Below, one piece after another: positions 1 to 10,843 of a stretch of 64,000 nucleotides of DNA (position 1 is its first letter; each line of letters starts with the position of its first letter). The stretch covers positions 682,001 through 746,000 of the forward strand of contig CAOLHI010000078.1 in assembly GCA_948474755.1 (NCBI GenBank). Direction: 5' to 3'. The DNA comes from Ctenosaura bakeri (lineage: Eukaryota; Chordata; Lepidosauria; Squamata; Iguanidae). The position numbers were made by a program, and so were the translations under genes. The notes beneath the pieces are model-generated. The model was given only the letters and a program-made list of their open reading frames with translations, was not told the DNA's origin and ran no database searches.

Positions 1-799
1 AAAATTCTGAATTTGTCCCATCCCTAGAATTAAAGCTTTGAGCAAAAGGGAAGCCAAAGGCCTGTGTGTGTATGAAAATTCTGTATCTGTGTACTGGGTT
101 AGGCTATAAGAAACTGTATAAACACCTTATTGAAGTTCTGTACTGCTTGGATATAGTTGTTCTGCCCTGCCCTGGAGACCATAAGAGTGAGGAGGAGGAT
201 TCTGAATCTGAGGCAGAAGTTTCCCCAGAAGTTTGCTCAGTGAAAAATAACAACTAACAGTGGGGGCCTGAGCAGGAGGAACAAATATCAGAAGATGAAA
301 AAGCACAGACTCTTACCTTGTGGGAGAGATGATGCCAGAAAAAAGGTGTCAGCTGTTCAGTTTGTTTAAGTAGAAAATGGGCCTTAATGAGGGAACACCT
401 CTGGCAATACCATTAGCTATAAAAGGCAAACAGCTGGCCTATCTCCTCCCAGGGTTGACAGCTGATCTTATCAGTGGTTGAAGCCCTGTGCCTTGTTCTC
501 ATGAGTTCTGACTTTCTTGGATCTCCGCTTGCCTGACACTGATTTGGACTTGCCTTTGTGGATTTGTTTGCTTTTGGGACCTTTGCTTATTGACCTGAAC
601 TTTGCTTGGACCATTCCTGCTCTTGTTACTGTGAGTAAGCTCTGCGGGTTGCTAGTTGTTTGTCTGTGACATGGCAATATGACACCCAATACCTTTTTCC
701 ACTTGTTACTTTAATAAAGATTACATTATATTTTTATTAATTCTGACTCAGTAGAGTACTTTCCATTAGTTCTAATCAATTAGTAGCACGCTACCACAG
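1..799 (+). mobile_element. LTR-like unit (family A), boundaries uncertain
   Basis: A TATA box (TATAAAAG, 418-425) lies about 290 bp before a polyadenylation signal (AATAAA, 713-718), and the segment ends near ACCACA at about 799. This is the promoter-plus-poly(A) layout of an LTR. Upstream, positions 66-257 encode a short acidic frame (Glu/Ser-rich, EEEDSESEAE). A similar acidic stretch recurs near 54890-54960, which suggests a shared repeat family. No terminal TG or target duplication could be fixed on the left, and no gag or pol is present. Inference: decayed LTR or the 3' end of an LTR retroelement. Confidence 0.35.
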
Positions 800-1600
800 A
801 TCAGTAAATCATTCTGAATAACAACTGGGAGAATTTACTCTTCATACATTAAAGTGGTGGTTTTAAAGGGGAAAGCTGGGCTGCATAAGGGGGCAAGGTG
901 CTTTAATTGGCTGGGAGGAAAGCAGTGTTACTGCGGTCCAGGCCTACCCGGAGATAGCACACGATATCTCTTTTTATATCAAATGATTCGGCTTTCCTCT
1001 GCCACCCCGCTCCACGTGTTTGCAAGGCCTCCGGACAAGCACGTAAATGGGCGCAGCCAATAATTGCTGGACATTCCACTCTCCACCCAAGCAGGCCAGA
1101 CAGAGCCGGTTCGTCGCTTCGGGGACCTCTCCAGAAAACACCTCATTGCTTATGCGCACACAAAGGCTCCCCGCCCCGAGCAGGTAGCCTCACAAAGGTG
1201 TACTAAGTGCTCCGCATTTGCATACTGGCTGCACTATTGTTAATTCGGCTATAAGACAATCATGCTAAGCTGACCTTTCCAAAGCTTTGTCACGCTCTTA
1301 AATTGCATTGTTCTCACCGAGTAAGGTACGGCCTGCAGTCACAATTCACCCTATAAAAACCTCCGATTCCAAGACCATCCTCAGATCACTCTGGACTTCC
1401 ATCCCGCCTTGCTGCCGCTTTGTCTGGCGAGCCGTCCCCTCAGTCCCACGTACTGAGACTCCATTCCAACAAACTCAATCTTCAAACCTCTCCAGGATTA
1501 CGAGACAGGTGTCGTATCACCCATTTCCCTCTAAAAATCCCCATTTCCGATTCTTTAGTTAGCTGTGTGACTGTGGTGTCTTTGATATTTGTCTGTATTT

Positions 1601-1606
1601 AATAAA
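1601..1606 (+). terminator. Polyadenylation signal of LTR copy 1
   Basis: Canonical AATAAA about 240 bp after the TATA-like box, followed by a T-rich stretch. It fits the R/U5 boundary of the LTR. Confidence 0.5.
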
Positions 1607-1742
1607 ACATCATTTTTGCTATTTTAAACTGTCTGACTGCTTGACTGACCTGAACCCGTAGACGCTGGGTTACAAGATCCTGCTGAGTTACCCTGCCTCT
1701 CGCTAGCTTTAGTGTGTGCTCCAGCTAATTTTCCCCAAGGTT

Positions 1743-1762
1743 GTGTTGTTGTTGTTGTTGTT
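1743..1762. repeat. (TTG)n microsatellite
   Basis: Short run of GTT repeats inside the U5-like part of the LTR at 926-1809. Confidence 0.8.
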
Positions 1763-1863
1763 TGGCTATTTGGGTGCCCCTCCCGGGACCCTCAGAGAGC
1801 AGGGTAACAGCAGGCCTGGCCTCCACATTGGTGTTTTGTAATACTTGGTTTACTTACAATGTC

Positions 1864-1932
1864 CAAGTCGGGGATGTGTGGACATGCAGTTTCAAAGAAG
1901 TTTAAACTGCATGTCCACATGTCCTCAACTTG
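1864..1932. repeat. Imperfect inverted repeat, 29-bp arms
   Basis: Arms 1864-1892 and 1904-1932 pair at 25 of 29 positions around an 11-base loop. All four mismatches are transitions. It lies just upstream of the L1 insertion site. It may be a decayed foldback element. Confidence 0.7.
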
Positions 1933-1978
1933 TGTATCCAAACTAAAGAAATCCCACATCAAAACTTCAGGGAGACTG

Positions 1979-2707
1979 TGAGCACAGAATATGGGACACC
2001 CAATTGAATTAGAAACTTGGGAGAGAGCATGGAAAATTGATATAAAATTTACACCAAATTTAAATTTAAGAGAAAATTTTCATAAAATGCTGCATAGATG
2101 GTACATGACCCCAGAAAGATTACAAAAAATCACTAAAACTGGGAATGTAAAGTGTTGGAAATGTGATGAAAAGACGGGGTCCTTTTTTCATATGTGGTGG
2201 ACTTGTGAGATAGCAAAAACTTTTTTGAAAGGGATATATGATGAAATTCAAAGAATTCGCAGTTTGAATTTTGAAATGAAACCAGAGTTTTACTTGTTAA
2301 ATATGTTGGGGCAACAAAGGGAAATAAGAAGACATCAGAAAATATTATTGTATTTAATAACTGCTGCAAGGTTGACAATGTGCAACATTGGAAAGAAAGG
2401 AAATATATTGATATAGAAGAATGGAAGTTAAAAGTTCTGGATATGGTAGAGATAGAAAAACTAGCATTTGTTTTGAAGAATAAACCTATCCAGAACTTTG
2501 AAAGGGAATGGAGAGGAGTTTTGGACTGGATAAAGATATAAATGTACAAGAAATGAAGAAAGAAATAATGTAATTGTTCTTTTCTCTATTAAGCGGAAAT
2601 GATGTTTGTATGTAATGGAAATAAGTAGATTCAACTGGAAAATTAAGCTTGGAAGTGGGGAGGGTTTTTTTTATTTTTGAACTAAATTTTCAATAAAAAT
2701 TAAAAAA
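1979..2707 (+). mobile_element. 5'-truncated L1 retrotransposon insertion
   Basis: This is the last part of L1 ORF2 followed by a 3' UTR ending in AATAAAAATTAAAAAAAA. It is flanked by a 16-bp target-site duplication beginning AACTTCAG (1963-1978 and 2708-2723) with a single mismatch. 5' truncation, an A-rich tail and long duplications are hallmarks of target-primed reverse transcription. The near-identical duplications suggest a moderately young insertion. Confidence 0.9.
1991..2416 (+). pseudogene. L1 ORF2 C-terminal fragment (Cys/His region)
   Basis: The 141-codon open frame matches the C-terminal domain of L1 ORF2p, the reverse transcriptase/endonuclease of L1. The diagnostic block is a C-x2-C-x8-H-x4-C pattern (Cys55, Cys58, His67, Cys72) set in CWKC...SFFHMWW, the nucleic-acid-binding motif downstream of the RT domain. 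The same block occurs on the minus strand near 25611-25660. The reading continues with ITAARL, typical of the ORF2p end, then shifts frame and reaches stops. The RT and endonuclease domains are absent, so it is inactive. Confidence 0.88.
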
Positions 2708-2828
2708 AACTTCAGAGAGACTGAATGTTCTCAGTTTGGAGTGTAAAACTGTATCTGCAATACACCTGGGAAGGTTTGGCTGAAGCTATTAAAGTGATCC
2801 TGCTCTAAAGCCGAATTTCTGAGTCAAA

Positions 2829-3220
2829 GGCCCTTTTCGCACGTTACTTGTTCGTGTGGCTGAGGGGGCGTCTCGCGCAAAAAGCCTCGGCAGGAACACT
2901 GCCGCTTCCCTGCTGCTTGAGTTCTGTAGCGCTTCCTGGTTGCGTGAGCAGCACAACCTGGGAATTGTAGGCTAGCGCTGAGGCAGGAAGTGCGACCGGG
3001 CCGGCTCCCGAGGCTCCACAGGGCAGGTAAGTGCACATGGGCCCCGGAAGCATTGCATGACCATGCACCATTTTCGACTTTAAGCCAAAAATAAAAAAAA
3101 TGTGTGTGCTTTAGGTTCTTGAGCGTCGCATAAATGGGAGTACGTCATAGGGACCGCTCCTCCCATTTATGTGATGCTCAAGGGGCCCTTTCACTTTAGA
3201 AACAGCGTGCGAAAAGGGCC
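2829..3220 (-). mobile_element. Harbinger-like MITE, long family H2, copy 1
   Basis: Terminal inverted repeats GGCCCTTTTCGCAC / GTGCGAAAAGGGCC, flanked by a 3-bp AAA duplication (2826-2828, 3221-3223). The interior matches the element at 52426-52844 in the opposite orientation, including a GAGCGTCGCA block, GGAGCGGTCC and an AGCCAAAAAT stretch. No coding capacity. Confidence 0.8.
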
Positions 3221-4129
3221 AAACAATCACTAAACTGAAAGAGATCCTGGGGATCATCCAACTTAACTTCTGGAATTCAGAACAAAACGCTGTGTGAAAA
3301 ATCTACTTATCAAGGCTGGCCCATTTTACTCTACATGAAAGGGGGGGAACAACCAAGAGGGTTTGTCTTCCATTTTATGTACAAACACTGGCTAGAATAG
3401 CAGTTGAATTTTCTTCAGCACTGATGATGGGACAGTGTCTTCTGTTGTGATTGAAGGCAGCAGGCCTACCTTAGGCTGTCCCAGTCAGGCTGTGTGGCAC
3501 ATGGTTCTCTCCTCCAGCAGCTTGCTGCCACCTTCTTGTATGTACCATCTGAGACAGTCACTCAACTGTGTCTTCTGTCTGTCAGTCACAGAAGGTATTC
3601 CCAATTAGTTTCATTTAATGACTCCATGCTTTAATATTAGCTAAAAGGGAGAAATTTTCCATTCACAGATTAGTCTTTACTGCATACAGAATTTAAGTTG
3701 TAGGTAAGCCAGTTCTATCCTGATTAAGTCACCTTTCTTTAAAAATGTCTTAACTCTGCATGCTTGGAACAGTGAAGAATCATTTATCATATGGGGTACT
3801 CTTAAGATGCTCAGGCCTCCTTCTTTTCCTTCTCCTCCACCTCCTCTTGTCCACCAGCTCAGAAGATTTAGAAAGCACTAATCTAAAGCCTCTGGGATTT
3901 AAGATTTCTGCTGAGGAAGCACTAGCTTGGGTTCAGTTTGCAATATACCTGCCCCACCTTAATACTTTTTTTTTTTTTACCATAATCCAAATGGTGTAAA
4001 CTGGTTAGCTTTTTGTAACTGAAATTCAGAACCATGAGGACAATGGAACAAGACTCTAAATAATGTTCTGATGCACTTCACAGGGTTTTAGCCAATGTGT
4101 TCAAACTTTGAACAGTGATGGAATGCTTT
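3221..4129. other. Unassigned sequence
   Basis: Unique-looking AT-rich DNA with a C/T-rich patch near 3810-3860 and a T run at about 3965-3980. No open frame or repeat family is recognisable. Confidence 0.5.
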
Positions 4130-4301
4130 GGCCATTTCCGCACTAGGCTGTTATAGTGCTATGACTCCACTTTCAACATCCTATGGAATCCTGGGAGTTT
4201 GCAGTTTCCAGCTGGCCCCTCCCTGAACTGCAAACCCCAGGATTCCATAGGATGTTGAAAGTGGAATCATAGCGCTATAACAGCCTAGTGCGGAAACGGC
4301 C
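4130..4301. mobile_element. Foldback MITE, short family H1, copy 1
   Basis: Almost the whole element is one palindrome. GGCCATTTCCGCACTAGG at the left pairs with CCTAGTGCGGAAACGGCC at the right, with internal matching arms. Family hallmarks are TTATAGTGCTAT, CCACTTTCAACATCCTATGG and GTTTGCAGTTT. No clean 3-bp duplication (TTT versus TTG). Confidence 0.88.
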
Positions 4302-4731
4302 TTGGTCTTGTTGATAGGAATACTAAGCTCACATTCTGTGTTAAAGTGTTGAAGGCACTTCTATGTTCTTCCTATCAGCTATGAATAGTCAGGAAGTTTT
4401 GTGAGCAAAAGAAAGATTATTTCTCCATTGCTTTCTGTTCAGAAATAGCCAGTAGATCACCTGTATTGCAAGAAACTGTAGAACTTGGGAATGGGATTGG
4501 GAGGTAGATAAATTCAAATCCTCAAGAAAGCTGACACAGATTTAATTACTAGTGATTAAAAAGATCTGTTGCCTTTCACAGTCATACAATGAAAAAGGAG
4601 CCAAACACTACTGAATTGCTAGCCTAGGTATTAAAATAATTAACTCAAACTCAGAAATGGAAAAAATAAAAATCCATGAAATGTAAAAAGGATGGTTTCT
4701 TTGATTCCATCAGTGCTTAAGAGACAATATT
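4302..4731. other. Unassigned sequence between two foldback MITEs
   Basis: No gene or repeat family recognised; the two neighbouring H1 copies are only 430 bp apart. Confidence 0.45.
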
Positions 4732-4933
4732 GGCCATTTCCACACTACACTGTTATAGTGTCATTATTCCACTTTCAACACCCTATGGAATCCTAGGGTT
4801 TGCAGTTTAGGGAGGGGCATTTTGAATTCTCAGCCAGAGAGCTCTTTGGCCTCAGTAAACTGCAAACCCCAGAATTTCACAGGATGTTGGAAGTTGAATA
4901 ATGACACTATAACGGTGTAATGTGGAAATGGCT
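4732..4933. mobile_element. Foldback MITE, family H1, copy 2
   Basis: TIR GGCCATTTCCACACTACAC, with partner arm at 4915-4933 and a 3-bp ATT duplication at 4729-4731 and 4934-4936. This subtype has a central spacer containing CTCAGCCAGAGAGCTCTTTGG, shared with the copies at 10844, 36546 and 40568. Confidence 0.88.
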
Positions 4934-5053
4934 ATTGTCATAGCACAAAGCAGCAATGACTAGCCAAAAGATTAGCATCATTTTGCTTACCACAAATGGA
5001 TTTCTTGATGTGCAAAATCCAAATCCTAGTCCCTGAAATTAGGACTCACCGTC

Positions 5054-5977
5054 TGTTACCCCATTGGTAAACCGTGTCCCGGGGTCTACAACTTTGATAT
5101 GAAACATAATCTAACATTCCAGAGAGGTCACCTGGATGAGGACGTAGGCAGCAATGGTCGTACGATCGGAAAACCAGGTCAGGCCAGTAAACTCCCCCAT
5201 CACGTAGCCACAGGAGACCTCAAGCTCTGCCAACCCACAGTGGACAAAAGGTCCTCAGCCTTTGAGGAGCCAACTTGAAGGAATTAAGGTGCTTTCCCAT
5301 AAGTTGGGCACTAGTAGCAATAAAATCTTATCAGGCAAGGACCATCTACATAAACTCACACCGCAACCCAAAGCGGCCGAAGATCCTAAAACTTTGGTAA
5401 CACCTTGTTTATCTTCTAATATCAAAGGAGCCAGTGTGGAGTTGTTTTTCCATTGCCACCCCCTTTTGTTCTCCCCGGGAGAGGATTTGCCCTTAAGGTA
5501 CATTTTCCCTACAAATAGTCCCCATTTTTGACTGGTTCTTTGGATAACTCCTGCTCATACCAACATACTGTCACCCCCCCCCGGCAGCTGAGTAATCCCC
5601 TCAGCATCTTTTTGCTGAGCTTTACTTCTTTCGCTACTTTCTCAGACCAAGGACTTCAGGAAAAGGTGCAGTATCACCCAAACTACGAATCCTCTAATAG
5701 TCCCTCTATCTAATTTCCACTCTTTGCCTTTCTATAGGACTTGAATGTGTGTGTGAGTGTATGCGTTGATGCATGATACTTCTGTTTAATAAAGTCATTT
5801 ATTGGACCTTTTTGTGTGGTTTTTGGCTTGGCCTGACCCCATAAAAATTGGGTAAAAAATCTCACTAGGTTACCCTGCCTCTCATATTGCTATTGCTTAT
5901 GCTCTGTTGCGTTTACGTTCCCTAACACTTGGAGCTCATTAAGGCATCCCTCGGGGACCCCAAATTTCAGGGTAACA
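5054..5977 (+). mobile_element. Solo LTR, family B, copy 2
   Basis: Starts TGTTACC and ends GGTAACA, with AATAAA at 5788-5793. The 3' end parallels the LTR at 926-1809. Flanks are CGTC (5050-5053) and CATC (5978-5981), a 4-bp duplication with one mismatch. No retroviral internal region is attached. Confidence 0.7.
5788..5793 (+). terminator. Polyadenylation signal of LTR copy 2
   Basis: AATAAA about 190 bp before the GGTAACA end, matching its position in the sister LTR. Confidence 0.5.
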
Positions 5978-6361
5978 CATCTCTCAAGTGGACATATCAG
6001 CCTCCCTCCAGCCCTTCTCCTAATCCATAGAAGAGGAATGGATCACATGAAGCCTAGCCAGCTGATTTCTGTCCAAGTGAGTTAATATATGTGCTTTGGA
6101 GACTACTGTCTAGCAAGTAAGACAGTAATAAACACAGCTGCAGCTAGTAAGCAGATGATTATTCAACTAGATATTATTTGATTATGCACTAAGCTATTTC
6201 AACTTTTTTAAAAATATTGTGAACTCAATTTGTCTGAAATGCAGCTTTACCCAGATAACTGCATCTTATGCTCAGCGTTGCTTCTTTCCATCTTTGGAAA
6301 CACTTCACTTTTCAGTCACTTCTTCTCAACATATTGCTTAAACACCCAAAAGGCCTCTTGT

Positions 6362-6495
6362 GTCAAAAACTAAGCAAGGCAGACCTGGTTGGTATTTGGA
6401 AGGGAGACTTCCAGGGACTACTATGTGCTGTAGACAACATTCAGAAGAAGGCAATGCCAAACCACCTCAGACTATTCCTTGTCTATGAAAATCCC
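6362..6495 (+). mobile_element. 5S-rRNA-derived SINE fragment
   Basis: Contains AACTAAGCAAGGCAGACCTGG...TATTTGGAAGGGAGAC, recognisably the internal-promoter region of 5S rRNA (AAGCTAAGCAGGGTCGGGCCTGG). GAAGGCAATGCCAAACCACC follows, a body shared with squamate SINEs. The Bov-B-like tail is lost. Compare 45379-45563. Confidence 0.75.
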
Positions 6496-7579
6496 AGCAC
6501 AGAACTGATCAGAGTTACAATTCCAACAATATCTGGATTGCTGCAAATTGCCCATCCCATTCTACCACCTTTCTATTTTGACTGATAAAGATTTTAGTGT
6601 AACTTGAAAGCTGTACCCTCTTATGCCATTTTAAGTTAATCAGAAGCAGGCTTTGTTTATCTACATTGTAGCTTCTGCTTTTTAAGGCCAGCGCAGTTCC
6701 CACCATTACCTGAAAAACTACAGTGCCAGAGACAGCCCCAAGCATAGCTGGGGTAGATTGACAACACTGTTGGTGGAACATACTCAGCACCTGTTTCTGC
6801 TCTGTCTTTCCCAAGACTGGGTTATTGGTCTCCCTTATTCATTAACACAAGTCTTCATTCACAAAACACCAAAGCAAAAATGTTCACAGGCATCAAGGGC
6901 ATGCTATGTATTTAGTAGTACAATGACGTAAGTGCCTTAGTAGCTAGTACAACTCTATCTACCTCTCTTAGATATGTAGAGAAAGATACAGAAAGATATA
7001 GATCATTGCAGTCTGTTTTGAGAAAAAAAATTCAGTTGATTCACACTGTAAAATATTAGAGTGCTTGCTCGTTTGTCATTAAATATACTGATCACACTGA
7101 TATTTTAAAAGTGTATCACACACCAGACCTAGGCATTATTCTTGGATTGCAGTGAAATCCATTTTTAGTGTCCTTTGCAGGTTCCAGCATAAGAAAAAGC
7201 CTTTAAGCATCAACAAAGCCGCAACCTTGTGCACATTTAATGAACACAGGGGCTTACTTGTAAGTATGCATGCATAGGACTGCACAGGTAGTTTTTCAGT
7301 TTTGCGTCTAAAATAAGCCTTCTAAGGAAGAAGACGATGAGACAGAAGGAGAAAGAGGAAGCTGTTTTCTGTTCGCAGCAATGTATCTTCTCTAAAAGTT
7401 CACTTACAAAGTAGCACAATTTAATCTTAGATTAGGAATACAGTCATTTATTAGGAATACAGTAATAGAGTAACACAGTATTGTGACCACTAGGTGTTTA
7501 GTTATCTCCCAATAACCTGGAGACGGGGCTGGTTTAAACACACTTTGCGCTTGACCTCTACTTTAAATTCTGAGACCTT
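6496..7579. other. Mostly unassigned sequence
   Basis: Begins with a short dispersed-repeat remnant (ATTCCAACAATATCTGG). A degenerate GATA-like patch lies near 6970-7005. Otherwise no coding or repeat assignment. Confidence 0.4.
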
Positions 7580-7724
7580 GACCATTTCTGCATTAGACTG
7601 TTATAGTGCTATTATTCCATTTTCAACATCCTATGGAATTCTGGAGTTTGCAGTTTAGGGAGGGGTCTTTCAGGATGTTGAAAGTGGAATAATAGCAGTA
7701 TAACAGTCTAGTGTGGAAATGGCC
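7580..7724. mobile_element. Foldback MITE, family H1, copy 3
   Basis: The TIRs are GACCATTTCTGCATTAGACTG and its partner ending GTGGAAATGGCC. The 3-bp duplication is CTT (7577-7579, 7725-7727). The second half has an internal deletion, so the palindrome is asymmetric. Confidence 0.85.
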
Positions 7725-7839
7725 CTTGTATGTGTGGCTCATCTTGACTTTTTTAGTGGACATGCTGTGTGCATATATGCATCTGAGTGCCATGTTGTGC
7801 AGTGTGCTCTCTGCAGACCCCAAAAGAGTTACCAACTCC

Positions 7840-7905
7840 CAGTGGTCATGCTATCTGGGCATTCTGGGGGTTGGAGTCTACAAAAACTATATTTCCAAAC
7901 ATTAA
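7840..7905 (+). repeat. Dispersed repeat remnant with GGAGTCTACAAAA-type core
   Basis: CATTCTGGGGGTTGGAGTCTACAAAA resembles a degenerate unit seen elsewhere as GGGAATTGTAGTCCA (18150-18225) and GCAGTCCAACAACATCTGG-like cores (15010-15090, 53535-53590). Confidence 0.45.
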
Positions 7906-8117
7906 CTGTGCGGTAGTAGAAAGCAGGTCCAACTCTTTCTGTGTAGGAATCTTTGGCACTGGGGCCTGCCCATGTAACAGCTAGAGAACGGAACCTAAAA
8001 TTGCCTATCAAAGGCAACAGGTTATCTCTTTTGCCTGGAATTGCCCAAATATTTAAGAGTGTCTGTTGTTTTTTAAAGAAGTAGGGTGCAGATGAACAAA
8101 AATTGTGCTATAGCTGG

Positions 8118-8347
8118 AAAGTCCGCATGGTATAATGGTTTCAGTGTTGTCACAGAACTCTGGGAGATCAGAGTTCAAAGCCCCACTTGAGCACGGAAAC
8201 CCAGTGGGTAGGTTTGGTTATACTATCTCAGCCTCAGAGGAAGGCAGTAGCAATCTACCCAAACAAATCTTGCCAAGAAAATCCCATGATAGGTTCAGCT
8301 TTAGATCACCATAAGTCCGAACAACTTGGAAGCAAACAACAAAAAAG
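8118..8347 (+). mobile_element. tRNA-derived SINE with Bov-B-like tail (Sauria type)
   Basis: The tRNA-like head has an A-box-like GGTATAATGGTTTCAGTG and a B-box-like GAGTTCAAAGCCCC. The body has CTCAGCCTCAGAGGAAGGCAGTAGCAA. The tail is ATAAGTCCGAACAACTTGGAAGC followed by (CAA)n. A tRNA head joined to a Bov-B-like 3' end is the described structure of Sauria SINEs, and it is the main clue that this is squamate DNA. The Pol III boxes are too degenerate to predict activity. Confidence 0.85.
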
Positions 8348-8399
8348 AGATCTTCTTTAGAAAAATTGTTAAAGAAGGGATCTCACCTTAACAAGAATA

Positions 8400-8611
8400 G
8401 GACCTTTTCTCACTACACAATATAACAACATGATTTCACTTTAAATGCCAGGACAACAACCTATGGAATCCTGTGGGCTGTAGTTCCAGAGCCCTCTGGC
8501 AAAAAATTCTAAATACACCCCCCAAAACTGCCAATCCCAGGATTCCATAGGATGTTGCCATGATAATTCAAGTGGAATCATAGTATTTTAATTGTATAAT
8601 GTGAAAGGGCT
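8400..8611. mobile_element. Foldback MITE, family H1-related, copy 4 (diverged)
   Basis: GGACCTTTTCTCACTACAC at the left, TGTATAATGTGAAAGGGCT at the right. Inside are CAACCTATGGAATCC and GGATTCCATAGGATGTTG. The flanks are not duplicated, so the edges may have decayed. Confidence 0.7.
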
Positions 8612-8886
8612 CACCATCTGCATGATATTTGAAGAACTCAGTCCGAGCAATGATCTGGTAATTTTATCCATTTCTATCCTTCTCTATGCAACCAGTGGCC
8701 TAAGTTCGGACATGCGTTGGACTTTGCCCAGCTGGACATTCCTTGACAACTAATGTTAATTATAGGACAAATGTTATGGTGTACCCAGAGGCAGTTCAGC
8801 TTGAAGTAATTCAATAACCCCTTGCAGACTACGCACAGATAATGATATGAACTATATTTACAGAATGAAAGAGAAACCATACTCCA

Positions 8887-8917
8887 TTACATGTCCATGG
8901 TTTACATGGACATGTAA
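8887..8917. repeat. Perfect 13-bp inverted repeat
   Basis: TTACATGTCCATG and CATGGACATGTAA separated by five bases form a perfect short hairpin in otherwise unassigned DNA (8612-9049). No T run follows, so it is not an obvious terminator. Confidence 0.75.
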
Positions 8918-9049
8918 AGGTAGAATTCAAAAACTGGGGGAGAGGTTGATCTGCCAAGTTGAAATTTTAGCTTGCTCTCTCTAACAGTCTCATGCAATAG
9001 ATCTCTCTGCTAGCTTTGCTCCTTTATTTTTTTTATTGCAACAGGCATA

Positions 9050-9225
9050 TGTTACCGTAGTTTCTAGTCCGGACTTGTGGTATATTAGATATCATTTGAT
9101 ATCAAGAATTTGGCCTTCACTACCCATTCCGCTCCATGTGCTTGTGAGGCCCCCGGACAAGCATGCACACAGGCACGGCCGAAAATAGCTGAACCATTCA
9201 AAACAAATCCAGGCAGGCCAGTAAC
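9050..9225 (+). mobile_element. 5' fragment of family B LTR
   Basis: Begins TGTTACC. It shares with 926-1100 the blocks TATATCA/GATATCATTTGATATC, CGCTCCATGTGCTTG and CCCCCGGACAAGCA. The rest of the LTR is missing, so this is a truncated copy. Confidence 0.65.
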
Positions 9226-9544
9226 TGATGCATTGCTGCTAGCTTTCTTCCATTTGAATTTAGGAGAAAAAGAAATACAGCCGGTGAAATGCTTTTGATC
9301 TCCTCACACAAAGTTGTTGACTTGGAGCATTTGACAGTGCTGAGGAGAAAGAAGGCACAGATGACTCCAGTTGCACCTGGACATCAGAGTGATCATTCTG
9401 AGCGCTGCAATAGCACTACTGGAGCGTACCACTTGCATGCAAAGGCTTTACAGATAGTTAAATTAAAAATCAGAAATCATTATGGGAACCTACTGCCTTA
9501 TAGCATTTTGAATTTGCTTGAGATGGGAATTGGTAGAAGAAAAT

Positions 9545-9600
9545 TATAAGCTGCCTTGGGTCCCTTGGCAGGTAAATTGAATAAATAAATAGAAGAAGAA
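9545..9600 (+). mobile_element. LINE 3' tail remnant
   Basis: TAAGCTGCCTTGGGTCCCTTGGCAGGTAAATTGAATAAATAAATAG is a typical L2/CR1-group LINE 3' end in reptiles, here without the coding part. Confidence 0.5.
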
Positions 9601-10843
9601 GGGATTTACTCCTTTCAACAGAAGTTTATTTCTCTGTCATCCAACCTTCCCTTCCTTCTCTCTTGAATTCTCTCTTTTTTAAAAAAGATATGTAGTGTTT
9701 GGGTGGGAAAGTGGCAAGAAGTAGCAAGAAATGACATGAAAAGTATGATATAAATTGGCACAAATCATGTCTGTAAGATCCTTAAATTTGTATTTTGATT
9801 GTTAGATCTCTGCTCACAAGAGAAAACATTATAAATGATAAGCTCCAGGACAAAAAGAAAAGCATTTTGACATGTTTTAGAAAATAAACAACTCAATGGT
9901 TTGCACGGATGTGACTGAGACCCCTAATTTTAACCACAACTTGGTAAATAGATACTTAGTGATGGGTGTGTTAGGAATGTATCTGTCCTGAGAGTCCACT
10001 GCCTGAGGGATATATCTCAGAGCTGGACCTTGTGTGGTAGTTCAAAGCTGTACAAATAGTTAAGATGCAAGCCTGAATAGCTTTACTACAGAATAAGCAT
10101 AGTGGAAATCAATGGGATGCAGGGTGTGGCTTAACACTGGCCGACAGTCATTTTGCTTATTTGCAGGTACTTGCAGTGAGAGGGCTACATTCTTTCCCCA
10201 GCCATCATCAATGAAATATCCTTAAATATGAAGATACTAACAATCACAGTTTATACTCCAAAGTATCTTCTGTGTGTTCAGTGCAAGTTACTCCCATGTC
10301 ACCATGCATAGATTACACTACATGTAGACCTTATTATTCCTAGGAGGACTCAAAAACAGCTATCTTAATATTTCTTAGGTTTCAATCATCTAGTACACTT
10401 CTCATTAATAATTTCTGAGGGGCCTCAGCAATATAGGAGTATTGGTGGTTCAATTCTGCCAGGTCATTTCAAGCAGGGGCTTAGCCCACTAGCCTAATGT
10501 GAGGTTCTGCCTATCCCAACCACGACTTTCCATTCTCCCTACATCTGCCATCAATGTGAGGAACTCCTCTATTGTGGCCACCAACCATGAGGACTTCCTA
10601 GATGCCCTCATGGTTTCTGTGTGAGATTTTATTTATCTTCCCTACCCATCAGACACCATCACTCTGTATTGTCTGCTGCCACTACATTCACCAAGTCTGA
10701 ACACAGCTTTCAAATATGTAGCACTCCCAGAGGCAAAAGCATATAATACAAAAATAAGGATTTGTTGAACAGAAATTGAATGTAATGTCAGAGATTAATT
10801 ATTTAATATATCTAAATCACATCTCTCACACATTCATCTCCTA
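9601..10843. other. Unassigned sequence
   Basis: AT-rich unique DNA; no long open frame, splice-flanked exon or known repeat is evident. Confidence 0.45.

Larger units (their letters stand above)
926..1809 (+). mobile_element. Solo LTR, family B, copy 1
   Basis: The segment starts TGTTACT and ends GGTAACA, inverted LTR-type termini. It is flanked by a perfect 4-bp duplication, GCAG at 922-925 and 1810-1813. Inside are a TATA-like box (1352-1359) and AATAAA (1601-1606). The 3' part shares GTTACCCTGCCTCTC and the GGGACCC...CAGGGTAACA ending with the LTR at 5054-5977, and the 5' 170 bp matches 9050-9225. No internal retroviral genes flank it, so recombination has probably left a solo LTR. A 4-bp duplication is seen in ERV1-type and some Ty3/gypsy elements; I cannot say which. 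Confidence 0.75.

Noticed and set aside
926..5977. A provirus bounded by the two family B LTRs
   Set aside because: The first LTR has its own GCAG target duplication, and the DNA between holds an L1, MITEs and unique sequence but no retroviral genes.
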